This document shows, piece by piece, positions 38,041 to 46,712 of a stretch of DNA of 64,000 nucleotides. How positions within the stretch are numbered: the first letter of the stretch is position 1; each line of letters begins with the position of its first letter. The notes beneath the pieces are model-generated. The model did no database searches, had not been told where the DNA came from, and saw only the letters and a list, made by a program, of their open reading frames with translations. The stretch lies in assembly GCF_017573505.1 (NCBI RefSeq), contig NZ_JAGEOJ010000038.1:1-64000 (forward strand), written 5' to 3'. This stretch comes from Actinomadura barringtoniae (GTDB lineage Bacteria; Actinomycetota; Actinomycetes; Streptosporangiales; Streptosporangiaceae). Position numbers and translations under genes: made by a program.

Positions 38041-38144
38041 GGCGCTCAGCCTAGCGATCGCCCCACCGCCGACGGCCCACGGCGCCGGGTGGAAGCTGGA
38101 GTCGTCGCCCCCGCTCGAACCCCGAACGCAAGGAGGACGGACCC

Positions 38145-38642
38145 TTGGGGAACATCAGGCAGCCCCGGCCGGACGATCACACCACCCTCATCGCGGCCAT
38201 CGAAGACTGGTGGGCCGACTCCCGCACGCCGGAGGAGGCGCGCGAGCTCTCCAGGCAGCTGCCCAAGCTCTTCCTGAAGCACTTCGCCGGAACGAGCCTG
38301 CTCATGGAGGGCGACGCCGGCGTCGAGGGCTTCCTGATCGGCTTCCACTCCGCCGACCATTCCGACGAGTCGTACATCCACGTCATCGGCGTCCACCCGG
38401 ACAAGCGCAAGGACGGCGTGGCACGGGAGCTCTACGAGCATTTCTTCGAGAAGGCCGCCGCAGCGGGCCGTACGCGCGTACGGGCCATCACCTCGCCCCG
38501 CAACAAGGGGTCCATCGCCTTCCACCGCTCCATGGGCTTCACCCTCGAAGACGGCGACCAGGTGGTCGACGGCGTCCCCATCCACATCGACTACGACGGC
38601 CCCGGCGAAGACCGAGTCTCCTTCCGCCGCACCCTCCCCTAG
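38145..38642 (+). CDS. GNAT-family N-acetyltransferase
   Basis: A 165-aa GNAT protein starting at TTG 38145 behind AAGGAGGA. Acetyl-CoA-binding motif A appears as IHVIGVHPDKRKDGVARELY, and motif B as ITSPRNKGSIAFHRSMGF. Substrate unknown. Divergent from DUF4177; its 3' side faces the 8-bp repeat array and the convergent marR gene. Confidence 0.9.
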   Translation: MGNIRQPRPDDHTTLIAAIEDWWADSRTPEEARELSRQLPKLFLKHFAGTSLLMEGDAGVEGFLIGFHSADHSDESYIHVIGVHPDKRKDGVARELYEHFFEKAAAAGRTRVRAITSPRNKGSIAFHRSMGFTLEDGDQVVDGVPIHIDYDGPGEDRVSFRRTLP

Positions 38643-38663
38643 GCCTCCAGACCCCCTGGGCCT

Positions 38664-39183
38664 ATGGCCCCGTGGGCCCGTGGACTGGCGGGCCCGTGGC
38701 CCCGTGAGCCGGTGGCCCGGTGAGCCGGTGGCCCCGTGAGCCGGTGGCCCGGTGGCCCGGTGGGCCCGTGAGCCGGTGGGCCCGTGAGCCGGTGGGCCCG
38801 TGAGCCCGTGGGCCCGTGGGCCCGTGAGCCGGTCGGCCCGTGAGCCGGTGGACTCGTGGGCCCGTGAGCCGGTGGACCCGTGAGCCCGTGAGCCCGTGAG
38901 CCCGTGGACCCGTGAGCCGGTGGACCCGTGAGCCCGTGAGCCCGTGGACCCGTGAGCCCGTGGGCCCGTGAGCCCGTGGCCCGTGAGCCGTGGGCCCGTG
39001 GGCCGGTGGGCCCGTGAGCCGGTGGGCCCGTGGGCCGGTGGCCCCGTGGGCCGGTGGGCCCGTGAGCCGGTGGGCGCGTGAGCCGGTGGGCCCGTGAGCC
39101 CGTGGACCCGTGGGCCCGTGAGCCCGTGGCCCCGTGAACCCGTGGCCCCGTGAACCCGTGGCCGCGTGAGCCCGTGGGCCCGG
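38664..39183. repeat. 8-bp GTGRGCCS tandem array, about 65 copies
   Basis: Units GTGAGCCG, GTGGGCCC, GTGAGCCC, GTGGCCCC and GTGGACCC in tight register for about 520 bp, with few indels. It fills the gap between the converging GNAT and marR genes. On the minus strand one frame reads a GPTGPRAH-like octapeptide, but no ribosome site or start supports it. Confidence 0.95.
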
Positions 39184-39258
39184 GGGCCGCCCTGCAGCCC
39201 GTTCGGCCAGGCCCGCTGCAGGGCCTGGACAAGGGGCGCTAGCTCGGCGGACCTCGTC

Positions 39259-39753
39259 CTAGGCCTGCTCAGCCTTGATCATCACGCGGCGCAGCAGGTC
39301 GGACAGCTGCCGCCGTTCCTTCTCGTCCAGAACGCCGAGCAGGCGATACTCCTCGTTCCCCAGAACGTCCATCGCCCCCAGCCAGACCGCCCGCCCGTCC
39401 TCGGTCAGCTCGACATCGACACGCCGCCGGTCGGTCGCGGACGGCGTTCGGCGAACGTAGCCACGGCGATCGAGGGCGTCCAGCCGTCCGGTGATCGAGT
39501 TGGGCGCCATGCCCAGGTCACCGGCCAGTTCCGACGGCGCCGCCCGGCCGCCGCGCCCCGCCAGCGCGTGCAGCGTCTCGAACTCGTGCCGCTGCAGGCC
39601 GAAGTCCACCAGCGACTGCTCGCGGTGCCGCTTGAGATGCGCCGACAGATAGTGAACGCGGGTGACGGCGCCCTCGATCTCGGGGTCGAGGTCGGGCAGA
39701 ACGGGCAGCCATCGCTCCACGTGCAGGTCGGTCTGGTCCCTGGGCTCCTCCAT
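39259..39753 (-). CDS. MarR-family transcription regulator
   Basis: A 164-aa winged-helix regulator: dimer helices, HTH PSELAGDLGMAPNSITGRLD and wing ATDRRRVDVELTEDG. Start ATG 39753. It is divergent from an MFS exporter with 81 bp between starts, containing a 22-bp near-perfect palindrome (39789-39810), the usual plan for a MarR protein controlling its own gene and the exporter. Inducer unknown. Confidence 0.94.
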   Translation of the reverse strand: MEEPRDQTDLHVERWLPVLPDLDPEIEGAVTRVHYLSAHLKRHREQSLVDFGLQRHEFETLHALAGRGGRAAPSELAGDLGMAPNSITGRLDALDRRGYVRRTPSATDRRRVDVELTEDGRAVWLGAMDVLGNEEYRLLGVLDEKERRQLSDLLRRVMIKAEQA

Positions 39754-39788
39754 GGCACCCGAGCTTATCCCGACATCCTTCCCTCCAG

Positions 39789-39810
39789 AATAATTCGTTG
39801 ACGAACTATT
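39789..39810. promoter_or_regulatory. probable MarR operator
   Basis: Inverted repeat AATAATTCGT / ACGAACTATT, 10-bp arms with one mismatch around a 2-bp centre. It overlaps the -35 box of the MFS gene. A half-site-like CGAACTAT recurs at 39817-39824. Confidence 0.75.
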
Positions 39811-39834
39811 CTCCACCGAACTATATTGCGAGCC
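39798..39834 (+). promoter_or_regulatory. sigma70-type promoter of MFS gene, likely leaderless
   Basis: -35 TTGACG (39798-39803), 18-bp spacer, -10 TATATT (39822-39827). Seven bases separate the -10 from ATG 39835, so transcription should start at or next to the start codon. No Shine-Dalgarno is visible. Confidence 0.7.
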
Positions 39835-41085
39835 ATGAGCACGCCTCATCCACTCCGCGACCGGACGTTCCGGCTGCTGTTCACCGCCAGGGCGCTCTCC
39901 CTGACCGGCGACGCGGCCGTTCCCGCCGCGCTCGCGCTCGCCGTCCTGCGCGTCACGGGCTCGTCCTCGGCACTCGCGCTCGTCCTGGCCTGCGCGATGA
40001 TCCCCCGGCTGATCCTGCTGCCGATCGGAGGCGTGGTCGCCGACCGCCTGAACGCCCGTACGGTCGCCATAGCCACCGACCTGGTCAGCTTCGTCGCCCA
40101 ACTCTTCGCCGCGTTCGAACTCCTCAGCGGCCACCCCAAGCTCTGGCATCTCGCCATTGCCCAGGTCATCAGCGGCGCGGCCGCGGGCTTCGCGGCGCCG
40201 ACCATCTCCTCGCTCGTCGCCGGGACCGTTCAGCCACACTCCCTCCAGCGCGCCAACGCGGCACTCAGCATGGCGAACGGCGCCACCCGCCTCGCCGGCC
40301 CCGCGCTCGCCGGAACGTTCGTGCTGACCGTCGGGCCGGGCTGGACGTTCCTGCTCGACGCCGCGTCCTTCGGCGCCAGCGCCGCGCTCCTCGCCCTGAT
40401 CACCGTCCGGCACGTACCGTCGCCGCGCCGTTCCCTCCGCGCCGACCTGGCCGAGGGCTGGTCGGAGGTCAGGTCACGCGACTGGTACTGGTCGAGCCTG
40501 ATCGCTCACGGCGTGTGGAACGGGGCCATGGGCGTCATGCTCACCCTCGGCCCCGTCCTGGCGGTCGACCGGCTCGGCGGCGAGGGCATCTGGATCGCCA
40601 CCCTCCAAGCCGGGGCGCTCGGCCTGGTGCTCGGCTCGTTCCTGGCCTCCCGGATCCGCCCCCGCCGCCCCATCCTCATCGCGAACCTGGCCCTGGCAAC
40701 GTTTGCCGCGCCCCTGGCCCTGCTGGCCGTGACCGCGCCCGCCCCGCTGGTCATCGCCGCGTACGGAATCGCCCTCACCGGCCTGGGCATCCTCAACCCA
40801 ACGTGGGAGACCGTCGTCCAGACAACGGTCCCCCCGCAGGTCCTGGCCCGCGTCACCTCGTACGACTGGCTGCTCTCCCTGGGCGCCGCACCCCTCGCCT
40901 ACGCCCTGGCCCCGGCCGCCGCCTCAGCCTGGGGCCCCTCCGTCCCCCTGGCCATCACCGCCGCCCTGGTCGGCACCGCCTGCCTGGCCACCGCCGCCGT
41001 CCCCGGCGTACGCAACCTGACCGCCCCAACCCCCACCCACCAGCAAGAAGCCCCATCCGCCCCAGCCACCGCACCCGCCAACTAG
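39835..41085 (+). CDS. MFS transporter (MFS_3 / EntS-like)
   Basis: A 416-aa twelve-helix major-facilitator protein. It starts RDRTFRLLFTARALSLTGDA, typical of the EntS/MFS_3 exporters; loop 2-3 motif GGVVADRLNARTV; central VSGA-like helix AQVISGAAAGFAAPTISSL; second-half loop SRIRPRRPILIAN. C-terminal tail Pro/Thr/Gln-rich. Divergent from and probably repressed by the MarR protein. Substrate unknown, most likely a small toxic or secondary metabolite. Confidence 0.92.
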   Translation: MSTPHPLRDRTFRLLFTARALSLTGDAAVPAALALAVLRVTGSSSALALVLACAMIPRLILLPIGGVVADRLNARTVAIATDLVSFVAQLFAAFELLSGHPKLWHLAIAQVISGAAAGFAAPTISSLVAGTVQPHSLQRANAALSMANGATRLAGPALAGTFVLTVGPGWTFLLDAASFGASAALLALITVRHVPSPRRSLRADLAEGWSEVRSRDWYWSSLIAHGVWNGAMGVMLTLGPVLAVDRLGGEGIWIATLQAGALGLVLGSFLASRIRPRRPILIANLALATFAAPLALLAVTAPAPLVIAAYGIALTGLGILNPTWETVVQTTVPPQVLARVTSYDWLLSLGAAPLAYALAPAAASAWGPSVPLAITAALVGTACLATAAVPGVRNLTAPTPTHQQEAPSAPATAPAN

Positions 41086-41877
41086 CCCCACGCGACCGAG
41101 AGCCAGGTGAACGCCAGACGAGCAGCGCAAGCAGGAATGAGCCGAAGCGCGAGGCGCCGAGCCCCCGCGCCATCGTGGCCTTTGTGTGTGGATCGCCGGT
41201 CGTAACTGCGTTGGCCGCACGGGCTGCCTGCTGACTGCCTCATTCCGGCGCGGGCGGGCCACCACCAGGACCACCTCGACCAGGCGCTCTCGCCGGCCGG
41301 GATCCGGCCCGCGGGTCGCTGGAACACGCGGTCGTGATCCTGCAGCCCGAAACCAGGCGCGAATCGGCCACAAGCTGGCGCCGCGCGGGCAGGCCGCATA
41401 CAGCCAGACCGTGATGGCAGGCCTCGTGCAAACAGGCCGCGACGGCAGGCCGCATGAAGACGATGAGCGCAGGCAGGCCGCATGAGGGCAGGCCACGCAG
41501 ACAGGCCGTGACGGCGGGCCGTGACGGCAGGCCGCATGAAGACAGGCGCCCGGGGAGACCGTGTGAGGACAGGCCGTGTGAGGACAGGCCGGCAGGCGGT
41601 GTGAGGACAGGCCGTGTGAGGACAGGCCCCGTGCAGACAGGCCGTTCAGACAGGCCGCGCAGACAAGGCCGCATGAAGGTAGGCCGTACACCACAGGCCA
41701 CTTGCAGACAGGCCGTGACGGCAGCCGCAGGAAGACAGGTAGCGCAGGCAGGCCGCGTAAAGGCAGGCTGCGCGGGACGTCAACATGCTCTGGGCGGGCG
41801 TGGGAGTGGGGCGGGAAATGAGGCGGCCACCGCAGGCCCGGGTTGGTGGGCGGTGCGGTGGCCGGGGTTGGAATGGG
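41086..41877. other. intergenic, largely repeats
   Basis: Convergent gap of about 0.8 kb between the MFS and SPFH genes with no supported gene. Right half is the GACAGGCCG array. Confidence 0.5.
41400..41790. repeat. GACAGGCCGTGTGAG-type degenerate repeats
   Basis: Roughly 15-bp units GACAGGCCGTGTGAG, GACAGGCCGTGACGG, GCAGGCCGCATGAA. At least twenty AGGCCG words are phased irregularly. Clearest copies lie between 41550 and 41670. Confidence 0.8.
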
Positions 41878-42918
41878 TCAGGCGGGCGGCTGCTGGGACG
41901 GGTCCGCGGCGGGCGTTTGCTCACCGGAGGCCAGGCCACGCTGGTCGTTGTCGGAGCCGTCGGGAGGCGAGACCTCCTTGTGCCGCGTCGGCTCGTCCAG
42001 GCCGATCACGGGCGGGAGGTCCCCCGCCGCCGGCAGGGTCGACGGTTCCTCGGCCGCCTTGGCCAGCTCCTGCTCGGCCTTGGCGAGGCGTTCGCCCAGG
42101 TCGGGCTTGGGCGCCGCACTCGCCTTCTCGGCGTCGCCCGTCATGCGGTCGAAGAACCGCAGGATCTCCACGGGGAGCGGCATGACCAGCGTGCTGTTCT
42201 TCTCCGCGGAGACCTCGACCACGGTCTGCAGCAGACGCAGCTGGAGCGCGGCCGGGTCCTGCGACATGATCTCGGCGGCGGCGGCCAGGCGCTTGGAGGC
42301 CTGGAACTCACCGTCGGCGGTGATGATGCGGGCGCGGCGTTCACGCTCGGCCTCGGCCTGGCGGGCCATGGAACGCTTCATGCCCTCGGGCAGGGAGACG
42401 TCCTTGATCTCGACGCGCTCGATGAGGATGCCCCAGGGGTCCTGGGTGATCTCGTCGATGATGCCGCGCAGCTTGACGTTGATCTTTTCGCGCTCGCCGA
42501 GGAGCTCCTGCATGTCCGCCTGGCCGATGACCGACCGCAGGGACGTCTGCGCTACCTGGGAGACCGCATAGCCGTAGTTCTGGACGTTCACGATCGCCTT
42601 CACCGGGTCGATCACCCGGAAGTAGACGACCGCGTCGACCCGGACGCTCACGTTGTCCTGGGTGATGCCCTCCTGGGCGGGGACGCCCATGGTGACGGTC
42701 TGCTGGTTGACCTTCTGCATTCGTTCGGCCAACGGAAGGATCACGGTCAGACCGGGTCTGCGGACGGCGCCGGGCCGCAATTGGCCGCCGCGCTGTACTT
42801 GGCCGAACCGGAACACGATGCCGAGCTCGAACTGCTGCACGATCCGTACGGACGTGCCCAGTCCCACCAGCACGAGCACCGCGATCACGGCGAGAAGTGT
42901 CAGGACTACCGCTGCCAT
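41878..42918 (-). CDS. SPFH/slipin-family membrane protein
   Basis: Slipin (stomatin-like) protein, 346 aa. N-terminal helix AAVVLTLLAVIAVLVLVGLG, then the SPFH domain: RIVQQFELGIVFRFG, RRPGLTVILPLAERMQKVNQ, VRVDAVVYFRVIDPVKAIVN, QTSLRSVIGQ, and the coiled-coil RQAEAERERRARIITADGEF. The C-terminal 80 residues are a polar, Pro/Glu/Ser-rich tail. ATG 42918 chosen; GTG 42921 adds one residue. Scaffold of membrane microdomains; no NfeD partner is visible nearby. Confidence 0.93.
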   Translation of the reverse strand: MAAVVLTLLAVIAVLVLVGLGTSVRIVQQFELGIVFRFGQVQRGGQLRPGAVRRPGLTVILPLAERMQKVNQQTVTMGVPAQEGITQDNVSVRVDAVVYFRVIDPVKAIVNVQNYGYAVSQVAQTSLRSVIGQADMQELLGEREKINVKLRGIIDEITQDPWGILIERVEIKDVSLPEGMKRSMARQAEAERERRARIITADGEFQASKRLAAAAEIMSQDPAALQLRLLQTVVEVSAEKNSTLVMPLPVEILRFFDRMTGDAEKASAAPKPDLGERLAKAEQELAKAAEEPSTLPAAGDLPPVIGLDEPTRHKEVSPPDGSDNDQRGLASGEQTPAADPSQQPPA

Positions 42919-42921
42919 CAC

Positions 42922-43345
42922 GGCCGCCTCTCACGAGAAGGGAGCCTTCTTCACCGGTCAGACGGGACCAACCCGCGATCGGTTGCACGTTTCCCAGCTA
43001 ACCGCGCGGGCACGGCGAATGACAACGGGGCTGGCAGGCGGACCGCCAAAGCGGCCCGGCTGAGGGCTCGATCGGCCTCGAGCAGGGGCTCGTTCCGCCC
43101 TCGGCAAGGGCTCGATCTGCGCCCGGCAGCGACCCAGCCGGGTCCGGCAGGGCTCCGGAACGGGTCCGGCGGGGCTTCCGAAGGAGCCCGGCAGGGGTTG
43201 TGCGGGGCTTCGGCGGGGGCCTGCGGGGCTTTGCTGCGTGGGCCGATCGGGCTCTGCCGGGCTGATCGAATCACGTTCGGTCATCGTGTCAGGAATCACT
43301 TGCATGAGGCCGGGCACCCTCTAAAGTCCTTGACGAGCGAACGAT
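42922..43345. other. SPFH-arsA divergent gap with degenerate repeats
   Basis: From about 43070 to 43250, words like CGGCAGGGCTC and GGGGCTTCCG recur every 14-17 bp. No gene seen. Promoters of both flanking genes should lie at the edges. Confidence 0.5.
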
Positions 43346-44353
43346 ATGGTCGATCGGGTGAGCGCGAAAGACACCGACTGGGACGGCGTCCGTCTCCACG
43401 TCGTCACCGGTAAGGGCGGCACGGGCAAGACCACCGTCGCGGCCGCACTCGCCCTGGCGCTGGCCGCCGGGGGCCGCAAGGTGCTGCTGGTCGAGGTCGA
43501 GGGGCGGCAGGGCATCGCCCAGCTCTTCGACGTACCGCCGCTGCCGTACGAGGAGCGCCGCGTCGCCGTCGCGCCCGAGGGCGGCGAGGTGTACGCGCTC
43601 GCGATCGACACCGAAGAGGCGCTCATCGAGTACCTCGAGATGTTCTACAACCTCAAGCGCGCCGGTAAGGCGATGAGCAAGCTCGGCATCGTCGACTTCG
43701 TGACGACGATCGCGCCGGGGCTGCGCGACGTGATCCTCACCGGCAAGACCAGCGAGTCCGTGCGCCGCAAGGAGAAGGACGGCTCGTTCATCTATGACGC
43801 GGTGGTCATGGACGCGCCGCCGACCGGGCGGATCACCAAGTTCCTGAACGTGAACGACGAGGTCTCGGGCCTGGCCAAGGCGGGACCGGTCCGCAAGCAT
43901 GCCGACACCGTGATGAAGGTCGTGCGCAGCCCCGAGACCGCGGTGCACTTCGTCACGCTCCTGGAGGAGATGCCGGTCCAGGAGACCATGGACGGCATCC
44001 ACGACCTCACCGAGGTCGGCCTGCCGGTCGGCGGCGTGATCATCAACATGGAGCACCCGCCCGTTCTGGACGCCGCCGACCTCGCGGCCGCCGCCGAGGG
44101 CACGCTCGACCACGACGAGATCGTTCGCGACCTCAAGGCGGCCGGGCTGGAGCACGAGGCGGAGGCGGTCGCCGCCGACCTGATCGCCGAGGCCGCCGAG
44201 CACGCCCAGCGCACCGCGCTGCAGCGCCGCGAGAAGGAACGCCTCGAGGCGATCGACCGGCCGCAGTACGTGCTGCCGCTGCTGACCGACGGCATGGACC
44301 TGGCCGGGCTGTACGCCCTGGCGAAGGCACTTCGCGAGCAGGGAGCGGCCTGA
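43346..44353 (+). CDS. ArsA/GET3-family ATPase (first of pair)
   Basis: A 335-aa anion-transporting-ATPase-family protein. P-loop TGKGGTGKTT at 21-30 (deviant Walker A with signature Lys), switch DAPPTGR, and later GGVIINMEHPPVLDA. ATG 43346; GTG 43358 is possible. No arsenic genes are nearby, so arsenite transport is unlikely. The pair with the next gene is conserved beside wblA in actinobacteria and its biochemical role is not established. The two probably form a heterodimer (inference). Stop and next start are two bases apart. Confidence 0.92.
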   Translation: MVDRVSAKDTDWDGVRLHVVTGKGGTGKTTVAAALALALAAGGRKVLLVEVEGRQGIAQLFDVPPLPYEERRVAVAPEGGEVYALAIDTEEALIEYLEMFYNLKRAGKAMSKLGIVDFVTTIAPGLRDVILTGKTSESVRRKEKDGSFIYDAVVMDAPPTGRITKFLNVNDEVSGLAKAGPVRKHADTVMKVVRSPETAVHFVTLLEEMPVQETMDGIHDLTEVGLPVGGVIINMEHPPVLDAADLAAAAEGTLDHDEIVRDLKAAGLEHEAEAVAADLIAEAAEHAQRTALQRREKERLEAIDRPQYVLPLLTDGMDLAGLYALAKALREQGAA

Positions 44354-44355
44354 TC

Positions 44356-45507
44356 ATGAGCCCCACCAAGACCCCGCCGGCCCTGGACGTGGACGCGCTC
44401 CTCGACGACCCGCGCACGAAGATCATCGTCTGCTGCGGTTCGGGCGGCGTGGGCAAGACCACGACCGCCGCCGCGCTGGGCGTACGGGCCGCCGAACGAG
44501 GCCGCGACGTCGTCGTGCTGACCGTCGACCCGGCCCGCCGCCTCGCCCAGTCGATGGGCCTGTCCGAGCTGGACAACAACCCGCGCAAGATCGAGATCGA
44601 GGGCGACGGCGAGCTGCACGCCATGATGCTCGACATGAAGCGCACCTTCGACGAGATCGTCGAGGCGCACTCCGATCCCGACCGCGCCAAGCAGATCCTG
44701 GCCAACCCCTTCTACCAGTCGCTCTCCTCGTCCCTGTCGGGCACGCAGGAGTACATGGCGATGGAGAAGCTCGGCCAGCTGCACCGTTCGGGCGCCTGGG
44801 ACCTGATCATCGTCGACACTCCGCCGTCGCGGAACGCGCTGGACTTCCTGGACGCGCCCGAACGCATGGGCCGCTTCCTGGACGGCCGCTTCATGAAGAT
44901 CCTGGCCGCCCCGGCCAAGACCGGCGGCCGCTTCGGCGTGAAGGTGATCAGCGCCGGTTTCGGCATGTTCACCGGCGCCATCAACAAGGTCCTCGGCGTC
45001 CAGCTCCTGCGTGACGTGCAGACCTTCGTCGCCGCGTTCGACACGATGTTCGGCGGCTTCCGCGAGCGCGCCGAGAAGACGTTCAAGCTCCTGCAGACCC
45101 CCGGCACGGCCTTTCTGGTCGTCGCCGCACCCGAGCCCGACGCCCTGCGCGAGGCCTCCTACTTCGTGGAACGTCTCGCCGAGGAGCGCATGCCCCTGGC
45201 CGGCCTGGTCGTCAACCGCGTTCACGAGTCCACGCCCGACAGCCTGTCCGCCGCGCGCAGCCAGGCCGCCGCCGAGACTCTGGAGGAACGCGGCGAGCAC
45301 GAGCTCACCGCCGCCCTGCTGCGCCTGCACACCGACCGCATGCAGCTGGCCGCCCGCGAGGAGCGTCTCCGCGAGAACTTCGCCTCCACGCACCCGACCG
45401 TCCCGGCCACCTCCGTTCCCGCCCAGGCCGAGGACGTCCACGACCTCGAAAGCCTCCGCCGAGTAGGCGAGGACCTCTCCACCACCCGCCGGGCCCCCGC
45501 CGCCTGA
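44356..45507 (+). CDS. ArsA/GET3-family ATPase (second of pair)
   Basis: A 383-aa member of the same family. P-loop CGSGGVGKTTT: residues 28-35 read GSGGVGKT, with Ser where the signature Lys usually stands. Switch I VLTVDPARRLAQSMG, and IIVDTPPSRNALDFLDAP. The long helical region 90-240 may form the substrate groove. In Streptomyces the equivalent gene next to wblA has been linked to antibiotic production. Followed by a strong terminator. Confidence 0.92.
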   Translation: MSPTKTPPALDVDALLDDPRTKIIVCCGSGGVGKTTTAAALGVRAAERGRDVVVLTVDPARRLAQSMGLSELDNNPRKIEIEGDGELHAMMLDMKRTFDEIVEAHSDPDRAKQILANPFYQSLSSSLSGTQEYMAMEKLGQLHRSGAWDLIIVDTPPSRNALDFLDAPERMGRFLDGRFMKILAAPAKTGGRFGVKVISAGFGMFTGAINKVLGVQLLRDVQTFVAAFDTMFGGFRERAEKTFKLLQTPGTAFLVVAAPEPDALREASYFVERLAEERMPLAGLVVNRVHESTPDSLSAARSQAAAETLEERGEHELTAALLRLHTDRMQLAAREERLRENFASTHPTVPATSVPAQAEDVHDLESLRRVGEDLSTTRRAPAA

Positions 45508-45682
45508 CCACCGTCTCGGCCCAGGTCGTCCCGAATCCCGCCCCTATTGCGCCAGTAATTGCTGGCGTTGTATTTGCGTTTTTCGGATAGCGCGGTGATG
45601 ACCAATCGGACGATTGATGGGGTGGCCGATTTGAGAGAACTGCCGGGATACGGCGGGTTTCTGACCGGTGACTAAACAAGAG

Positions 45683-45712
45683 CGCCGTGGCCACATGCGG
45701 CCACGGCGTTTT
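45683..45712 (+). terminator. Rho-independent terminator of arsA operon
   Basis: 10-bp perfect stem (45683-45692 / 45699-45708), 6-nt loop, then TTTT: a classic intrinsic terminator in the plus direction. Confidence 0.85.
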
Positions 45713-45755
45713 GGGAAGCCTGAACTGATCAGTAAAGGTGAGGCCGAAAAAGAGG

Positions 45756-45801
45756 AACGGCGGTGGGTCCGCACCGCCTGAGGTGCGGACCCACCGCCGT
45801 T
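45756..45801 (-). terminator. 20-bp-stem terminator of wblA
   Basis: Perfect 20-bp inverted repeat (45756-45775 / 45782-45801) with a 6-nt loop. On the minus strand it is followed by CCTCTTTTT. Lies 67 nt past the wblA stop and backs onto the arsA terminator. Confidence 0.88.
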
Positions 45802-45868
45802 CTATATCTCTACCGGTCCTTGGAGCGCTCCGGGCTCGGGGCCCGGGCCGCCTGAAGGAGATCTCCGG

Positions 45869-46180
45869 TCAGCTTGCGACGAGTTCTGACTCGTCGGGGT
45901 CGACCGACCGCTCGTACTCCTCCTTGGCGGTCTCCAGCAACTCGCGCCACGAGTCAACGTCCGGACGCCGCCGTAGCAGTGCTCGCCGTTCACGCTCGGT
46001 CATCCCACCCCAGACACCGAATTCGATCCGGTTGTCGAGAGCGTCAGCGAGGCACTCCGTGCGCACCGGGCAACCGCGGCAGATGAGCTTCGCCCGATTC
46101 TGCGCCGCACCCTGCACGAACAGGGCATCTGGATCCGCGTTACGGCAGGCGGCGCGGGCGGTCCAATCCGTGATCCACAT
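45869..46180 (-). CDS. wblA: WblA, WhiB-family [4Fe-4S] regulator
   Basis: A 103-aa WhiB-like protein, orthologous to Streptomyces WblA and mycobacterial WhiB4. Cys12, Cys34, Cys37 and Cys43 (CRGCPVRTEC) bind the iron-sulfur cluster; GVWGG turn at 54-58; basic DNA-binding end ERERRALLRRRP. The string LFVQGAAQNRAK is diagnostic of this subgroup. WblA is a global regulator of sporulation and antibiotic production and responds to redox. Convergent with the ArsA pair, as in Streptomyces. Its roughly 530-bp upstream gap leaves room for complex control. Confidence 0.96.
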   Translation of the reverse strand: MWITDWTARAACRNADPDALFVQGAAQNRAKLICRGCPVRTECLADALDNRIEFGVWGGMTERERRALLRRRPDVDSWRELLETAKEEYERSVDPDESELVAS

Positions 46181-46712
46181 CTTGGCCCCACTCCCCTAGG
46201 GTCTGTGTCGATTTGCGCTCCATGGCCAGACGGGCGCGGACGTCAGGCCGCCAAACGAAAGCCGTGGGGAAGAACTTACGGAAGCGAGGGACGATTCAAC
46301 AGTCCCCGATGGGCCCATTCTCGATATAGCCCACCAGGGCCATACCGCCGGAACGGACTAGTTACCTCTACTTGACGCTCCGGTCGGCGCGCCGGTCTAC
46401 GGGCGCTGAACCACGGAACGACGGTACGCCGCAGGCGCCTCCGCCGTGGCGGGAACGCCGATGCCGGTCTCGGTCAAGCGTTCAGAACGCACCCCAACAC
46501 CGGGGCAGCCCCCGAAACACCGGGGCAGCCCCCGAGTTGGTCTGTCGATCAGGGGGCTGGGCGGGGTGGGATCGAGGTTCGGGGGAGGCGATCAGGGGGT
46601 CTGCCTGGGGGTCCGGTTCCACAGGCGATCCCGGGGAGGAAGATCCCTTCCGACGCGGCGCGCAGGAGGCCTGTCCCCGTATGCACTGGTCGTCCCGCGT
46701 ACCCTAGACCCC
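46181..46712. other. wblA-PBP divergent intergenic region
   Basis: No gene. Near 46290-46380 it is A/T richer. A TTGACG at 46373-46378 has no good partner -10. Contains the 20-bp direct repeat listed separately. Confidence 0.5.
46496..46535. repeat. two perfect 20-bp tandem copies
   Basis: AACACCGGGGCAGCCCCCGA at 46496-46515 and again at 46516-46535, each internally dyad-like (CGGGG/CCCCG). Confidence 0.9.

Noticed and set aside
38664..39183. CRISPR array
   Set aside because: The direct repeats have no unique spacers and there are no cas genes; the same holds for the other arrays in the window.
38639..39232. Collagen-like Gly-Pro-rich protein from the 8-bp array
   Set aside because: There is no true Gly-X-Y register over distance, no start signal, and the frame exists only because 8-bp units cycle through all frames.
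43346..45507. Arsenic resistance operon
   Set aside because: ArsA-family ATPases but no arsB, arsC, arsD or arsR; the gene pair next to wblA is a standard actinobacterial arrangement.
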